Shown: positions 1-8,535 of the stretch, one piece after another
How the letters are laid out: each line of letters begins with the position of its first letter
Position numbering within the stretch: the stretch's first letter is position 1
From: Chitinispirillaceae bacterium
Lineage (GTDB): Bacteria; Fibrobacterota; Chitinivibrionia; Chitinivibrionales; Chitinispirillaceae
DNA length: 39,470 nucleotides
Direction of reading: 5' to 3'
Assembly: GCA_016930275.1 (NCBI GenBank)
Contig: JAFGHA010000044.1
Span: forward strand, 1-39,470
The notes under the pieces: generated by a model
What the model saw: only the letters and a program-made list of their open reading frames with translations
Told to the model about the DNA's origin: nothing
The model's database searches: none
Program-made: the position numbers and the translations under genes

Positions 1-1
1 A

Positions 2-469
2 GACTCAATCGATTGCGGTCCGGAAACCCGTTATTACTCAGGCGGAACGACCGCCCAGCTGACGACCGTACCGGATAACGCGAAAAAAGTCTGGTGTATC
101 ATCACTGATGACTGCGGCCATCGTGTCGCAACCGACCATAACGTCGGTTTTTCATTCAATGACCTCGTGATTACCCGTCAGCCTGAGAGTATCCAGGTTC
201 CCTGCGGAAGTACGGATCGGCTCTATTTCACAGTTGAAACGTCGGGCAGCGCCCGGTATTTCTACCGCTGGTATGCACAGACCCCTGGATCGACCGATTC
301 GATGGACTGCGCAACAATTCCCCGGTATTTCGGGGGTGCAGAAACGGAGCAGTTGATCTGTGTTCCGGATTTTTCAAAGAATGTCTGGTGTATTATCACT
401 GATGACTGCGGTCGCCGGGTATCGACGGATCACAGCATCGGTTTTACCGTTCCGACGGATTGTCAGTAA
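2..469 (+). CDS. C-terminal part of a protein with tandem Cys-containing Ig-like repeats (5' partial)
   Basis: The frame is open from base 2 of the window, so the start lies outside. The visible 155 residues hold one incomplete and one complete copy of a roughly 98-residue repeat: each carries a W-C-I-I-T-D-D-C-G core followed by R-V-(A/S)-T-D-H and G-F. The next unit begins I-T-R-Q-P-E-S-I-Q-V, a pattern like Ig-like beta-sandwich repeats in secreted adhesion or polysaccharide-binding proteins. The paired cysteines suggest disulfides outside the cytoplasm. The protein stops soon after the last repeat (T-D-C-Q) with no sorting domain, and a strong terminator follows. Function and family are not recognised beyond the repeat style. 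Confidence 0.75.
   Translation, partial: DSIDCGPETRYYSGGTTAQLTTVPDNAKKVWCIITDDCGHRVATDHNVGFSFNDLVITRQPESIQVPCGSTDRLYFTVETSGSARYFYRWYAQTPGSTDSMDCATIPRYFGGAETEQLICVPDFSKNVWCIITDDCGRRVSTDHSIGFTVPTDCQ
89..411 (+). repeat. Intragenic DNA repeat, period about 294 bp
   Basis: A 29-base block at 89-117 recurs at 383-411 with a single mismatch. It encodes the V-W-C-I-I-T-D-D-C-G core of two successive Ig-like repeats. The near identity at DNA level implies recent duplication or gene conversion between repeat units. Confidence 0.8.
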
Positions 470-517
470 AGCTACCGGCCTGACGCACACGATTGTGTAA
501 CAGAATCGGTATCAATG

Positions 518-543
518 AAAGGGCGGATTTTCCGCCCTTTTCT
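518..543 (+). terminator. Rho-independent terminator
   Basis: A perfect 10-bp stem (aaagggcgga / tccgcccttt) with a 3-base loop lies 48 bases after the stop of the Ig-repeat gene. Its own T-rich 3' arm runs into tct; A residues on the 5' side make it look usable from both strands. Confidence 0.85.
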
Positions 544-920
544 ATTCTCCTCAGGTATCACCCTATCACCTATGTTCAGCTCATCTGACTATCGACTTGA
601 GTTAATAATTTTTTAAGCGGTATCTTCCACCAGCAACCAGGTAACGACTCTGACTATTCCATCGGTACTACCGGAGTTTGGTTACCATCAATCGGTTGAA
701 TTCTCAATTATTTACTGATTATTTAAATCGTTTGCCACGACATATAGGTCCTGTCATTCAGAATCGAAAGCGAGGTGTATTTCCGTTCTCACCTGAGAAT
801 GGCTTCTTTTGTTCAATGGATTTCACAACATCAAACTTGAACTTTTCCACCCCGCCTTCCTACTAAAAAAATTCTGCTCCATATATATAGTCCATCAATT
901 TTTATAATGAAGGGGAATGT
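544..920. other. Intergenic region, AT-rich, no gene seen
   Basis: About 375 bases between the terminator and the secreted glycosidase-like gene. It is AT-rich with short open frames only; none has a convincing ribosome binding site or protein-like composition. It probably contains the promoter of the downstream gene, but no consensus pair could be placed with confidence. The Shine-Dalgarno AAGGGG at 910-915 sets the start at 921. Confidence 0.5.
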
Positions 921-2978
921 ATGCGGTTAATGAAAGCTGTCGGGGTCGTTTTACTCTGTTTGAGTACTGTCTGGGCAAAGTTCGATCCCTGCAGATTCAA
1001 TTTCGGTGCTAAACTCGGTTCCGGAAATTTTGGTAAGGTCGATATCATTGCCCAGTATACCTGGCAGGGTACCGGTCTTGAAAGTGATGTGGCCCAGATG
1101 CTCACCTCCTGCAGGAACAACAATCAGACCCCGGCACTGTATATGTACATTATCGCGAAATCGTCGGGCCTGGGAGATTGCAACACCGGTGGCGGTCTCT
1201 GTTCACAGGGAGCGAATTACATCCGGAACAATAAAGACAAAATCAAGAATATCTATAAAAGTTATGCCACTTCGATTAAAAACACCTTCGGAACTTCTGA
1301 TCCGATCATCCTGTTCATGGAACCGGATTATTACCAGTATGCGCAGCCGGGTTCGCAAAACGGCAATCCGCTCTCTTTTCAGGAAGCAGGTCAGTTCATT
1401 GGTGACTGCATCGATATCGTGAAGGCGGAACTTCCCAATGCTATGATTTCTCTTGATGTGAGCCCCTGGATCGAGGATCAGGGAACGACCACCAGCTGGT
1501 TTTCTGCCCTTCCGCTGAGCAAGGTTCAATATATGAATACTTCCGGAGGTGTATCGGCTGCCAATAATTCCCTCATTAAAGGTGATAATAAACTGACCTG
1601 GAAACGGGTGCATGATGCTACCCAGAAGTGCATTTTCGCCGATGCCGGTTACGGAGTCGGCGGCGGTGGGACCGGGCACGATCCCAACTGGGATAATGTT
1701 TCGAACATCAACAACCGGGTTAATGATGGTGTTATCGGTGTCGTTCAGTTTTCACCCAAGTCCGATTGGGATAATACCATTTCGAGTATCAGCGGACAGC
1801 TCAGCAAACCTATCTGCCCCTGTACCGGTATTATTAAAACGACGTACAGTCTGAGTCTGGATATCAGTACCGGTGGCAGGGTTACCAGAAGTCCCGAAGC
1901 TGCCTCGTACGATTCCGGCGCAACGGTTACCCTGACTGCGATTGCCAATGCCGGGTTCGCATTCAAGGGGTGGGGCGGTGATGCAACGGGAACCAGTACT
2001 ACCCTTAACGTGAAAATGGATAAGGATAAATCCATTACCGCGACATTTGTCGATCCGGATGCCAAGCCCACCTATACGCTCACCGTGACGACAAAGGGAT
2101 CGGGTGTGGTACAGGTGGAACCCGAAAAGGCGGAATACGACAGTGGATCGACGGTGAACTTCGAGGTTTTTTCGGTGAACGGTGGAGTATTCAGCGGGTG
2201 GAGCGGAGCCTTGAGCGGTAGCGATCCTGTCGCGACCCTGATCATGAACGGTAATAAGTCGGTGACTGCCACCTTTACCGGCAACGATGTTCCTCCGGTT
2301 GAAAATCTGGTGAAAAACGGTGATTTTTCGGACGGCGACGCGGATTGGACATTCGGTGCCTATGAAACTGCCAATGCCGAAGGTTCTGTGGAAAGTGGAG
2401 TGTTTACCGTCGCCATTCAGAATACCGGAGCGGAGTCGTGGAATATTCAGTTGTATCAGGAAGGGATTTCTCTTGTAAAAGGTGAAAAATATCAGCTTTC
2501 ATTTACCGGTTCGGCGACCTCCGCGATGCAGATCATTGCGAATGTCGGAATGGCATCGGGAGATTACACCAGCTATTCACAGGAAAAAAAGGTCAATCTC
2601 ACCACCGAATCACAAAAATTCACCTTTCCTTTCACCATGCGCTCGGAAAGTACCAACGATGCCCGTCTTGAATTCAATTCCGGTCTTGCGAGCGGAACCT
2701 GGAAAATCGATAACATCTCCCTGAATGTTGAGCTGGCGATCGGTGTTCAGGCTCCTGCACCTTTTGTTATAAAGAAGAACGGTGACGTTTCGATAGCCGG
2801 AAACACCCGGACGACTATCTCCCGGTACAATTTTAACGGGCGTCTGCTCAGTCAGGTTTCCGGTGAATACGCCGATCTGGTGAACAGAAAGGTGCATACC
2901 TTTCCCGGCAGTTACATTACCGTTCTGCAGGTTGGTAACCGCCAAATCATCAGAAGAACAGTGACTCTTGACCGGTAA
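921..2978 (+). CDS. Secreted glycoside-hydrolase-like protein with two Bacterial-repeat domains, a CBM4/9-like module and a C-terminal sorting-like domain
   Basis: 685 residues. Residues 1-19 are a signal peptide (Lys near the N-terminus, hydrophobic core, V-W-A cleavage site). Residues about 20-301 form a domain with barrel-like motifs: L-F-M-E-P-D-Y-Y (E134), S-L-D-V-S-P-W (D179) and F-A-D-A-G-Y-G (D241), placed like active-site strands of a TIM-barrel glycosidase; I could not assign a GH family. Two beta repeats of the InlB/Bacterial-repeat type follow (about 307-377 and 385-452, each with Y-D-S-G-(A/S)-T-V and G-W-(G/S)-G). Residues 461-605 read as a CBM4_9-like jelly roll (N-G-D-F-S ... 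W-x-I-D-N-I-S-L). Residues 614-685 resemble C-terminal surface-targeting domains. Likely role is extracellular polysaccharide binding or degradation. The domain layout is seen; the substrate is unknown. Confidence 0.8.
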   Translation: MRLMKAVGVVLLCLSTVWAKFDPCRFNFGAKLGSGNFGKVDIIAQYTWQGTGLESDVAQMLTSCRNNNQTPALYMYIIAKSSGLGDCNTGGGLCSQGANYIRNNKDKIKNIYKSYATSIKNTFGTSDPIILFMEPDYYQYAQPGSQNGNPLSFQEAGQFIGDCIDIVKAELPNAMISLDVSPWIEDQGTTTSWFSALPLSKVQYMNTSGGVSAANNSLIKGDNKLTWKRVHDATQKCIFADAGYGVGGGGTGHDPNWDNVSNINNRVNDGVIGVVQFSPKSDWDNTISSISGQLSKPICPCTGIIKTTYSLSLDISTGGRVTRSPEAASYDSGATVTLTAIANAGFAFKGWGGDATGTSTTLNVKMDKDKSITATFVDPDAKPTYTLTVTTKGSGVVQVEPEKAEYDSGSTVNFEVFSVNGGVFSGWSGALSGSDPVATLIMNGNKSVTATFTGNDVPPVENLVKNGDFSDGDADWTFGAYETANAEGSVESGVFTVAIQNTGAESWNIQLYQEGISLVKGEKYQLSFTGSATSAMQIIANVGMASGDYTSYSQEKKVNLTTESQKFTFPFTMRSESTNDARLEFNSGLASGTWKIDNISLNVELAIGVQAPAPFVIKKNGDVSIAGNTRTTISRYNFNGRLLSQVSGEYADLVNRKVHTFPGSYITVLQVGNRQIIRRTVTLDR

Positions 2979-3010
2979 AGTAATCCGACAGTCCGGATAT
3001 GCTTATTGTC

Positions 3011-3045
3011 GGGGCTCCTCTTTTCAGGGAGCCCTTCGTTTTTCG
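3011..3045 (+). terminator. Rho-independent terminator
   Basis: Stem gggctcc / ggagccc around an 9-base loop, followed by a T-rich stretch (3035-3044, interrupted by cg). It lies about 35 bases after the stop of the secreted glycosidase-like gene. Confidence 0.7.
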
Positions 3046-3502
3046 GGGTTTCCGTACGGTTGGAACTAGATGAAACGTGGAATTCGTGTTCTACACTTAC
3101 TTGCGGATAACAACCTGATACTATGCGGATTTCAACGGGAAAAAGCATATTGAAGTAATGAGGTTACCGGTTTGAAAATGATAGTTAACGCATTTAAATG
3201 CACATTTGCGTAGATTATAGATTAAGTACTTGTTTACACAGACATGGACAGTTCCATCGAGGTGAATTGTTCCGAAACAGTTTCTGTCAGATTCTTACTT
3301 TTACGGCAGGTTCCGACGGTGTGCAGACGCCAGTTCTGCGGGAGAGCGTTCACTTTCAGTTCGGTTGAGCAATGACTGCCTGCAGTTCTTCACCCGTCGG
3401 GGTGCCATTTCCCGCGTTGAGAAACACGGGGGATATCTGGCTTCAGCACATTCACCCCGGACTTTACAAGGTCGGTGTTCTCTATTATATCCAGGAGGCA
3501 AT
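3046..3502. other. Intergenic region, no gene seen
   Basis: About 450 bases with mixed AT-rich (3160-3240) and GC-richer (3300-3480) parts. The frame of the next gene is open back to 3365, but that extension lacks a signal peptide at its head and a ribosome binding site. I compared it by eye with common riboswitch cores and saw no match. Confidence 0.45.
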
Positions 3503-4375
3503 ATGAAACCCTCATCGTGGTTTCACCGTTTATGCGTGGCGGGTGTCACGGCATTCATGACGATTTCGGGAACGGTTCATTCCGGTGTGGCTCCATTACA
3601 GCTCGATCTGTACGATGCCGCAGATAACGCCCTGATGTTTGTAAAATTCTACTACGATGTCGAGGAACGTAACATCGTCAGAGAAGTTTACATGTCCGAC
3701 AGTACCTTTATCCGCAAGGTACTGATCGTTTATGATGAAAACGGGAAGCGATCCCAGGAGATATCGTACAATTTCAACGACGATACTTCGTTTGTAACCA
3801 CCTACAAACATGACGGCACTACAACCGGTTTTTCGGTTGTCGATCAGTTCAAAATTGACCAGGTTGGCGGTATGGTCAATTACGAGACGGCCGACCCGCT
3901 CAATTTCGACTTGAAGTATGAAAAAAGCGGTGCTTCGGCGGTAAAGGTGGCCTATCAGGAAGATGAGGAAGGGCAACTGGAGCGGGTCGATGTTACCGAT
4001 GATGACGGAGCGCTTTTGTATTACGGCAAATTCACCAATGCCGAGGTTGCGGTGAAACAGCGGAGAAAGACGGCGGGAGCCTCGGTTCCGGCGATAGTAC
4101 AACGCCGCGGCGGAGCCCTTGTTGATGTGTTGTTCAACCTTCCCATACAAAGAACGGTCCGCTGTGAACTGATGGCGGTGAACGGTCGCCGGGTGGCGGA
4201 GTTGTTCAATGGCGAAGTGAAGGCAGGAGTATCGACGAAGCGATTCAGGTTAAATGAAGCCGGCGTTCCCGTCGCTGCATCGGGAGTATACCTGCTGATC
4301 GTATCGCTTGATGGAGTCACCGTATCGAGCAGTAAATTTCTGTATCAGCATATTGCGGCAGGAGGTGTACGATGA
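3503..4375 (+). CDS. Secreted protein with FlgD/T9SS-like C-terminal domain, unknown function
   Basis: 290 residues from the ATG at 3503, chosen because AGGAGG sits at 3493-3498 and the product then begins with a signal peptide (M-K-P-S-S-W-F-H then a hydrophobic stretch to about residue 27). An upstream in-frame start at 3365 would bury this signal. The middle (about 30-180) is acidic, rich in Y, D and V, reminiscent of RHS-like wedge strands (Y-D-E-N-G-K-R, Y-x-F-N-D-D). The last 85 residues resemble FlgD-like/T9SS-type C-terminal Ig folds (N-G-R-R-V-A-E-L-F-N-G, S-G-V-Y-L-L-I-V). The stop overlaps the start of the cytochrome gene (ATGA at 4372), so the two are translationally coupled. No enzymatic motif is visible. 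Confidence 0.8.
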   Translation: MKPSSWFHRLCVAGVTAFMTISGTVHSGVAPLQLDLYDAADNALMFVKFYYDVEERNIVREVYMSDSTFIRKVLIVYDENGKRSQEISYNFNDDTSFVTTYKHDGTTTGFSVVDQFKIDQVGGMVNYETADPLNFDLKYEKSGASAVKVAYQEDEEGQLERVDVTDDDGALLYYGKFTNAEVAVKQRRKTAGASVPAIVQRRGGALVDVLFNLPIQRTVRCELMAVNGRRVAELFNGEVKAGVSTKRFRLNEAGVPVAASGVYLLIVSLDGVTVSSSKFLYQHIAAGGVR

Positions 4376-6291
4376 AAACGCCATCAGTAACAGGGATTAT
4401 CGTGCTGCTGAGCTGTATCGCGATTACCGCAGAGAATAATTTTACTGAAACCGTCGCTCCACCGAGTGTGATATTCGAAGTTCTGGCTCTCAATAAAGAT
4501 ATCGGTACGCCGAAAAAACCAAAGTATCGCTCACCGATCGATCTTGTCGCCTCACACGACAGTACAAAAATTTTCATATGCGAGCAGTCGGCAAAACGTA
4601 TCGCGGTATTCGATATTGAAAGTGCCGTTATTGAGGACTACATTCAGCTGCCCAATGAAGTAACCGGCTGCGTGGCGGCACCCGACGACGCGACACTGTA
4701 TGCAACCTGCGGTTCGGAAATCTGGCCGAACGGATTCGTGTGTGTGGTTGACGTTGCATCGGGTAAGGTGACAAGCCGTATCGGGGTGGGGCATTACCCC
4801 CGATCTCCGGTACTTACTCCCGACGGGTCGAAACTCTTCGTGATGAACATGTTCAGCAACGACATGTCGGTAATCGACGTGGCGACACTTACCGCCGATC
4901 CGAAACGGGTTGCGCTGGTTCGCGAACCGTACAGCGCCGATATCACGCCCGACGGGAAAACGCTGGTCATCGGCAATTCACTTCCCAACGATCGATCCAC
5001 CGATTCTGAGTTCGTTTCATGCATGATCACCCTCTTCGATGTCGAAGCCAATAAGGTCGATACCAGCCTTCGTCTGACACGGGGCAGCCATTCGGTGTTC
5101 GGCCTGACGGTCACTCCTGACGGTAACTACGCCTTTGCGACCCACCTGATCGGAAAATTCAACATGGTCGGCACCAAGGTTGATGCGGGCTGGCTACACA
5201 CCAACAATATCGCCATGATCGATATTAAAAACCGGAAATTCGTCAATGATATCTGTCTCGATCTGGCGGCGGCGGGCACCGGAAACCCATGGGGAATCAA
5301 ATGCACCGAAGATGGAAAGTTTCTGGCGATCGTTCATGCCGGCAGTAATGAACTGTCGATTATCCGTCTGCCCGAGCTAATCGATACGGTACTTACGAAA
5401 ACCGATCAGGAAGAGGATATGCAGAAGGATTTCACCTCGTTGCTGGATATACGGCAGCGCTGTGCGGTGGCCACCAAAGGCCCGCGGGCACTGGCGATTA
5501 TCGGAGAGTCCATTTTTACGGCGGGATTTTTCGATGATGTCAACGCAAGCATGGAACGGTTCGAGGTTACGCAGACCGTAACACGTTCGCGGGATGTGTA
5601 CTCCATCGGAGAATCAGTGCCGTGGACCGGTGAGCGCAACGGCGAAAGCAATTTTTACGATGCCGCGCTCTGTTTTCAGAAATGGCAGTCATGTCATTCG
5701 TGTCATCCGCTCACCCGGCCGGACGCTCTTAATTGGATTCTCTCTGATGGACCGACGGCATCACAGAAAAATGCGAAAACCATGCTCTATTCCTGGTGGA
5801 CCCCACCAACCACCTGGACCGGGCGTCGGGCTGATGCCCAGTATTCGATCGTTGCCGGAATCCAGTTGGAACTGTTTCGTGAACCCACCCGTTCAATCGC
5901 TGCACCGCTCGATACATTTTTCATGGGACTCAAACCGATGCCGAGCTTCAAGCTTGAGAAAGGAAGGCTCTCCGAAGCGGCGCAGCGTGGTAAGGCCATC
6001 TATTACGATGCTAACCGTGTTGACTGTATTGTTTGTCATCCACCACCACTGTTTACCGACAGCCGCGACGGGAAGTATTACAACACCGGCGTACCGGATC
6101 CGTGGGACGGGACGGTACAGTGGGTGACACCGCACATTATCGAATGCTGGCGGACCGGTCCGTACGGCCACCTCGGGAGCTACTGGGGAATCCGGGAAAT
6201 ACTGCAGGAGCTGCCGACCCATACCAATGCGGGAAAAAAACTTACCATCGAGGAACTCAACGATCTTGTCGAGTATGTTGAGTCATTGTAA
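4372..6291 (+). CDS. Beta-propeller (YVTN/YncE-like) protein fused to a di-heme cytochrome c peroxidase/MauG-like domain
   Basis: 639 residues with a signal peptide (about 1-20), so periplasmic or surface exposed. Residues about 50-400 contain propeller blades of the YVTN type (S-P-V-L-T-P-D-G-S-K-L-F-V, I-T-P-D-G-K-T-L-V-I, L-T-V-T-P-D-G-N-Y-A-F). The C-terminal third has two CxxCH heme-attachment sites: C441-H-S-C-H445 and C552-I-V-C-H556, the arrangement of di-heme peroxidase/MauG-type domains; the second is followed by Y-N-T-G-V-P and Y-G-H-L-G-S-Y-W. It overlaps the upstream gene by 4 bases and is followed by an outer-membrane barrel gene. A redox role, oxidising a partner or using peroxide, is inferred from the family; the substrate is unknown. 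Confidence 0.88.
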   Translation: MKTPSVTGIIVLLSCIAITAENNFTETVAPPSVIFEVLALNKDIGTPKKPKYRSPIDLVASHDSTKIFICEQSAKRIAVFDIESAVIEDYIQLPNEVTGCVAAPDDATLYATCGSEIWPNGFVCVVDVASGKVTSRIGVGHYPRSPVLTPDGSKLFVMNMFSNDMSVIDVATLTADPKRVALVREPYSADITPDGKTLVIGNSLPNDRSTDSEFVSCMITLFDVEANKVDTSLRLTRGSHSVFGLTVTPDGNYAFATHLIGKFNMVGTKVDAGWLHTNNIAMIDIKNRKFVNDICLDLAAAGTGNPWGIKCTEDGKFLAIVHAGSNELSIIRLPELIDTVLTKTDQEEDMQKDFTSLLDIRQRCAVATKGPRALAIIGESIFTAGFFDDVNASMERFEVTQTVTRSRDVYSIGESVPWTGERNGESNFYDAALCFQKWQSCHSCHPLTRPDALNWILSDGPTASQKNAKTMLYSWWTPPTTWTGRRADAQYSIVAGIQLELFREPTRSIAAPLDTFFMGLKPMPSFKLEKGRLSEAAQRGKAIYYDANRVDCIVCHPPPLFTDSRDGKYYNTGVPDPWDGTVQWVTPHIIECWRTGPYGHLGSYWGIREILQELPTHTNAGKKLTIEELNDLVEYVESL

Positions 6292-6442
6292 ACATTCCGC
6301 CGGAGGGTGATCGACACGGAAAACCGTCCGGCATTCCATTGATCGATCCACGCAGATTATTCACGCGGCGAAGATTCTTTTTTCTCATTTCATACGATGT
6401 TTTCGACACGAAGACGGATCTCATACAGAAAGGGGTCATAGG

Positions 6443-7831
6443 ATGTTGAAAAAAATAGCGGTGCTGATTGCAGTGCTGGTGATGGGAGTATTGTCGGAGG
6501 AGAACGAATTACTGGGTTTAAAGATAAACGGCTGGGGCTGGATCGCATTTGGAAGGGTCGGAAGCGGAATCGATCTTCCCGGTACGGAGTACGACCTGGA
6601 TTTCAGTAAAATGTGGCTTTCCGATGTCAACGCCGGATTGCGCATCGAAAAGGAGTTCGAAGAAAATTTCAAGGCATGTGTTCATCTGGGTATTTCAACC
6701 GCCTATAAACTTACTGACCCGGGTATGCCCAGTCAGGAATTCCAGCTCCGACGGTTTGCACCCTATATCATTGAGGCGTCACTGAGACGAGGATTCTCCT
6801 TTGGCGAACGGCATTCACTGAAGCTTGCCATAGGGTATCTGCCGGTCCGGTATAATCCCCAGGCGGCGAATCTTGGTGAGTACCTCTTCAGAAGTACACC
6901 GTATCCTTCGGTGTTTGAATCGGGATTCGAACTTGCAGACAAGGAAAAGGTGACCGGACTGCATGCCGGGTATTCGATGAAACTTCTAGATAAAAGCCTG
7001 TTGAATATTGATGAGTATTTGTTCAGCAATATGAAAATATTTCCTAATTTTGACATCTCCGAAGCACTTCTGGCATCGTTCAATTTTCAACAATATATCG
7101 AGATCGGCGGCGGTGTCTGTGCACACGGTATGATTTCGGTTGATAAACGAAAGACAACGCCGGGTTTTGATCCCCAGAGAATCTCATATTATCCTGAACA
7201 GTATATCCTTATTGAGGGTAACGATACGACTTTTTATACCTTCAGAGGAACCAAGCTGATGGGAAGGTTCACGTTAAATCCGCAGGGATTTTTCAAGTCA
7301 TCATTATTCGGGCCGGAAGATCTGAAAATTTACGGTGAAGTTGCACTGCTCGGGGTGAAGAATTATAAGGGGTGGTTTGAGAATCGCAGGGAACGGGTTC
7401 CCCGGATGATCGGTTTTAATTTTCCCGCCTTCAAGGTGTTGGATGTATTGTCACTGCAACTGCAGTATTTCCCCAACCCTTACTATAATACCTGGGATAA
7501 TGTCTGGAAAAACGGAACGCCGATTCCCTATACCGGTGTCCGGTATTCGCGTCCCTACGAGGAATGGAAGGCGGATACATCTTTGTTAATCGATAATGAT
7601 GACTGGAAGTGGTCGATATACATGTCGAGAAAAATCGGAAAACGGCTTCGTCTCAGTCTGCTGTTCGCGAATGACGATACGAAGAAGACTTCGTATATGC
7701 CGCCACCGCCGGCCCAGAGCAGGTATATCGATATGATGGGTCAAACCTGGATGGAAGATGAAAAGGGAAATGAACGATTCGGTATCGTGAAAGACTGGTA
7801 CTGGATGGCGAAGATGATGTTCTATTTATAG
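6443..7831 (+). CDS. Outer-membrane beta-barrel (porin-like) protein, unknown function
   Basis: 462 residues with a clear signal peptide (M-L-K-K-I then hydrophobic to about residue 18) and AAGGGG at 6430-6435 before the ATG. The mature part alternates polar and aromatic residues in short amphipathic strands (G-W-G-W-I-A-F-G-R, A-G-L-R-I, L-R-R-F-A-P-Y-I-I-E-A) and ends in aromatic/hydrophobic residues (W-Y-W-M-A-K-M-M-F-Y-L), as outer-membrane barrels do. It lies 151 bases after the propeller-heme gene and is closed by a strong terminator, so it may be the membrane partner of that periplasmic redox protein (inference). No family name is recognised. Confidence 0.75.
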   Translation: MLKKIAVLIAVLVMGVLSEENELLGLKINGWGWIAFGRVGSGIDLPGTEYDLDFSKMWLSDVNAGLRIEKEFEENFKACVHLGISTAYKLTDPGMPSQEFQLRRFAPYIIEASLRRGFSFGERHSLKLAIGYLPVRYNPQAANLGEYLFRSTPYPSVFESGFELADKEKVTGLHAGYSMKLLDKSLLNIDEYLFSNMKIFPNFDISEALLASFNFQQYIEIGGGVCAHGMISVDKRKTTPGFDPQRISYYPEQYILIEGNDTTFYTFRGTKLMGRFTLNPQGFFKSSLFGPEDLKIYGEVALLGVKNYKGWFENRRERVPRMIGFNFPAFKVLDVLSLQLQYFPNPYYNTWDNVWKNGTPIPYTGVRYSRPYEEWKADTSLLIDNDDWKWSIYMSRKIGKRLRLSLLFANDDTKKTSYMPPPPAQSRYIDMMGQTWMEDEKGNERFGIVKDWYWMAKMMFYL

Positions 7832-7870
7832 CGTATATCGGTCATTCCATATTCAGCAAAAATCAAATTT

Positions 7871-7908
7871 AAAAAAAAAGGCGGTACTTGCAGTACCGCC
7901 TTTTTTTT
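7871..7908 (+). terminator. Strong bidirectional terminator
   Basis: Perfect stem ggcggtact / agtaccgcc with a 3-base loop, flanked by nine A on one side and eight T on the other; the A/T tracts can extend the stem. It ends the surface-protein cluster. Confidence 0.93.
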
Positions 7909-8535
7909 GAAATAGTGGTGTCCGGCAGATTTTTCCGCCTGAATGCGCTACGCAGTAACTAAACCGTACTATCTTTACCAGTCAATGCGTTAAGGGATTT
8001 CCCGCCTTCTGCAGTAATTGTGTATGAGCTGTTTCGAGCCGGGGGAGTGTGGTACTGAAAATCCACGAAATAAGCCTCGGGAGGCGATAATTACCTGCTG
8101 GTGTTGAAAAATAGACGATATATTATCAATAATTAAATCAGGTACCCGAACATATTGGTTCACCGGTACCGCAACTCCGGGAGTGTGAGGTACCGTGGGT
8201 TGAGAAATCCGTGTGTATTTGGAGTAAATGTTAAACGTTTAACAAAATAGTTGCAGTAGGGAATGGGAGTATCTGTACGTGCAACGATTATTCAAAAGTG
8301 GTTGTCTGCAGTACGTGTGAGGAATTCCGTTGGAAAAGTAGTGGTGGGGGAAATTTGTTTCCTTAATTATCGTTGTGCCATTACCATGGTTCCGGATGAC
8401 ACGGTACGATACCGCCATCAAACGGTCCCGACGGAGTAAAAGTGATGCATTGAGGCCCATCTTCAGCAAAACAGTAGTGACTGTGTTTTGCAGGTATGGG
8501 GGTGTATCGAACTTCTTCGGAAATCCGAGGTATGA
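7909..8535. other. Long intergenic region with a palindromic operator-like site
   Basis: About 625 bases with no convincing coding frame. The only structured element I can support is the 16-bp palindrome at 8229-8244, listed separately. Several short ggtacc/ggtaccg words recur (around 8142, 8164, 8190), which may be chance. Confidence 0.45.
8229..8244. promoter_or_regulatory. Perfect 16-bp palindrome, LacI-family-operator-like
   Basis: tgttaaacgtttaaca reads the same on both strands and has the central CG with flanking AAA/TTT typical of operators for LacI/GalR-type regulators. It lies about 290 bases before the RidA-like gene. No LacI-type regulator gene is in the window. The palindrome is seen; the function is inference. 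Confidence 0.4.

Noticed and set aside
678..866. 62-codon open frame between the first terminator and the glycosidase-like gene
   Set aside because: No Shine-Dalgarno, no recognisable composition or domain, in AT-rich intergenic DNA.
902..907. Perfect TATAAT upstream of the secreted glycosidase-like gene
   Set aside because: It would start transcription inside the ribosome binding site (910-915), and no -35 is visible at the right distance.
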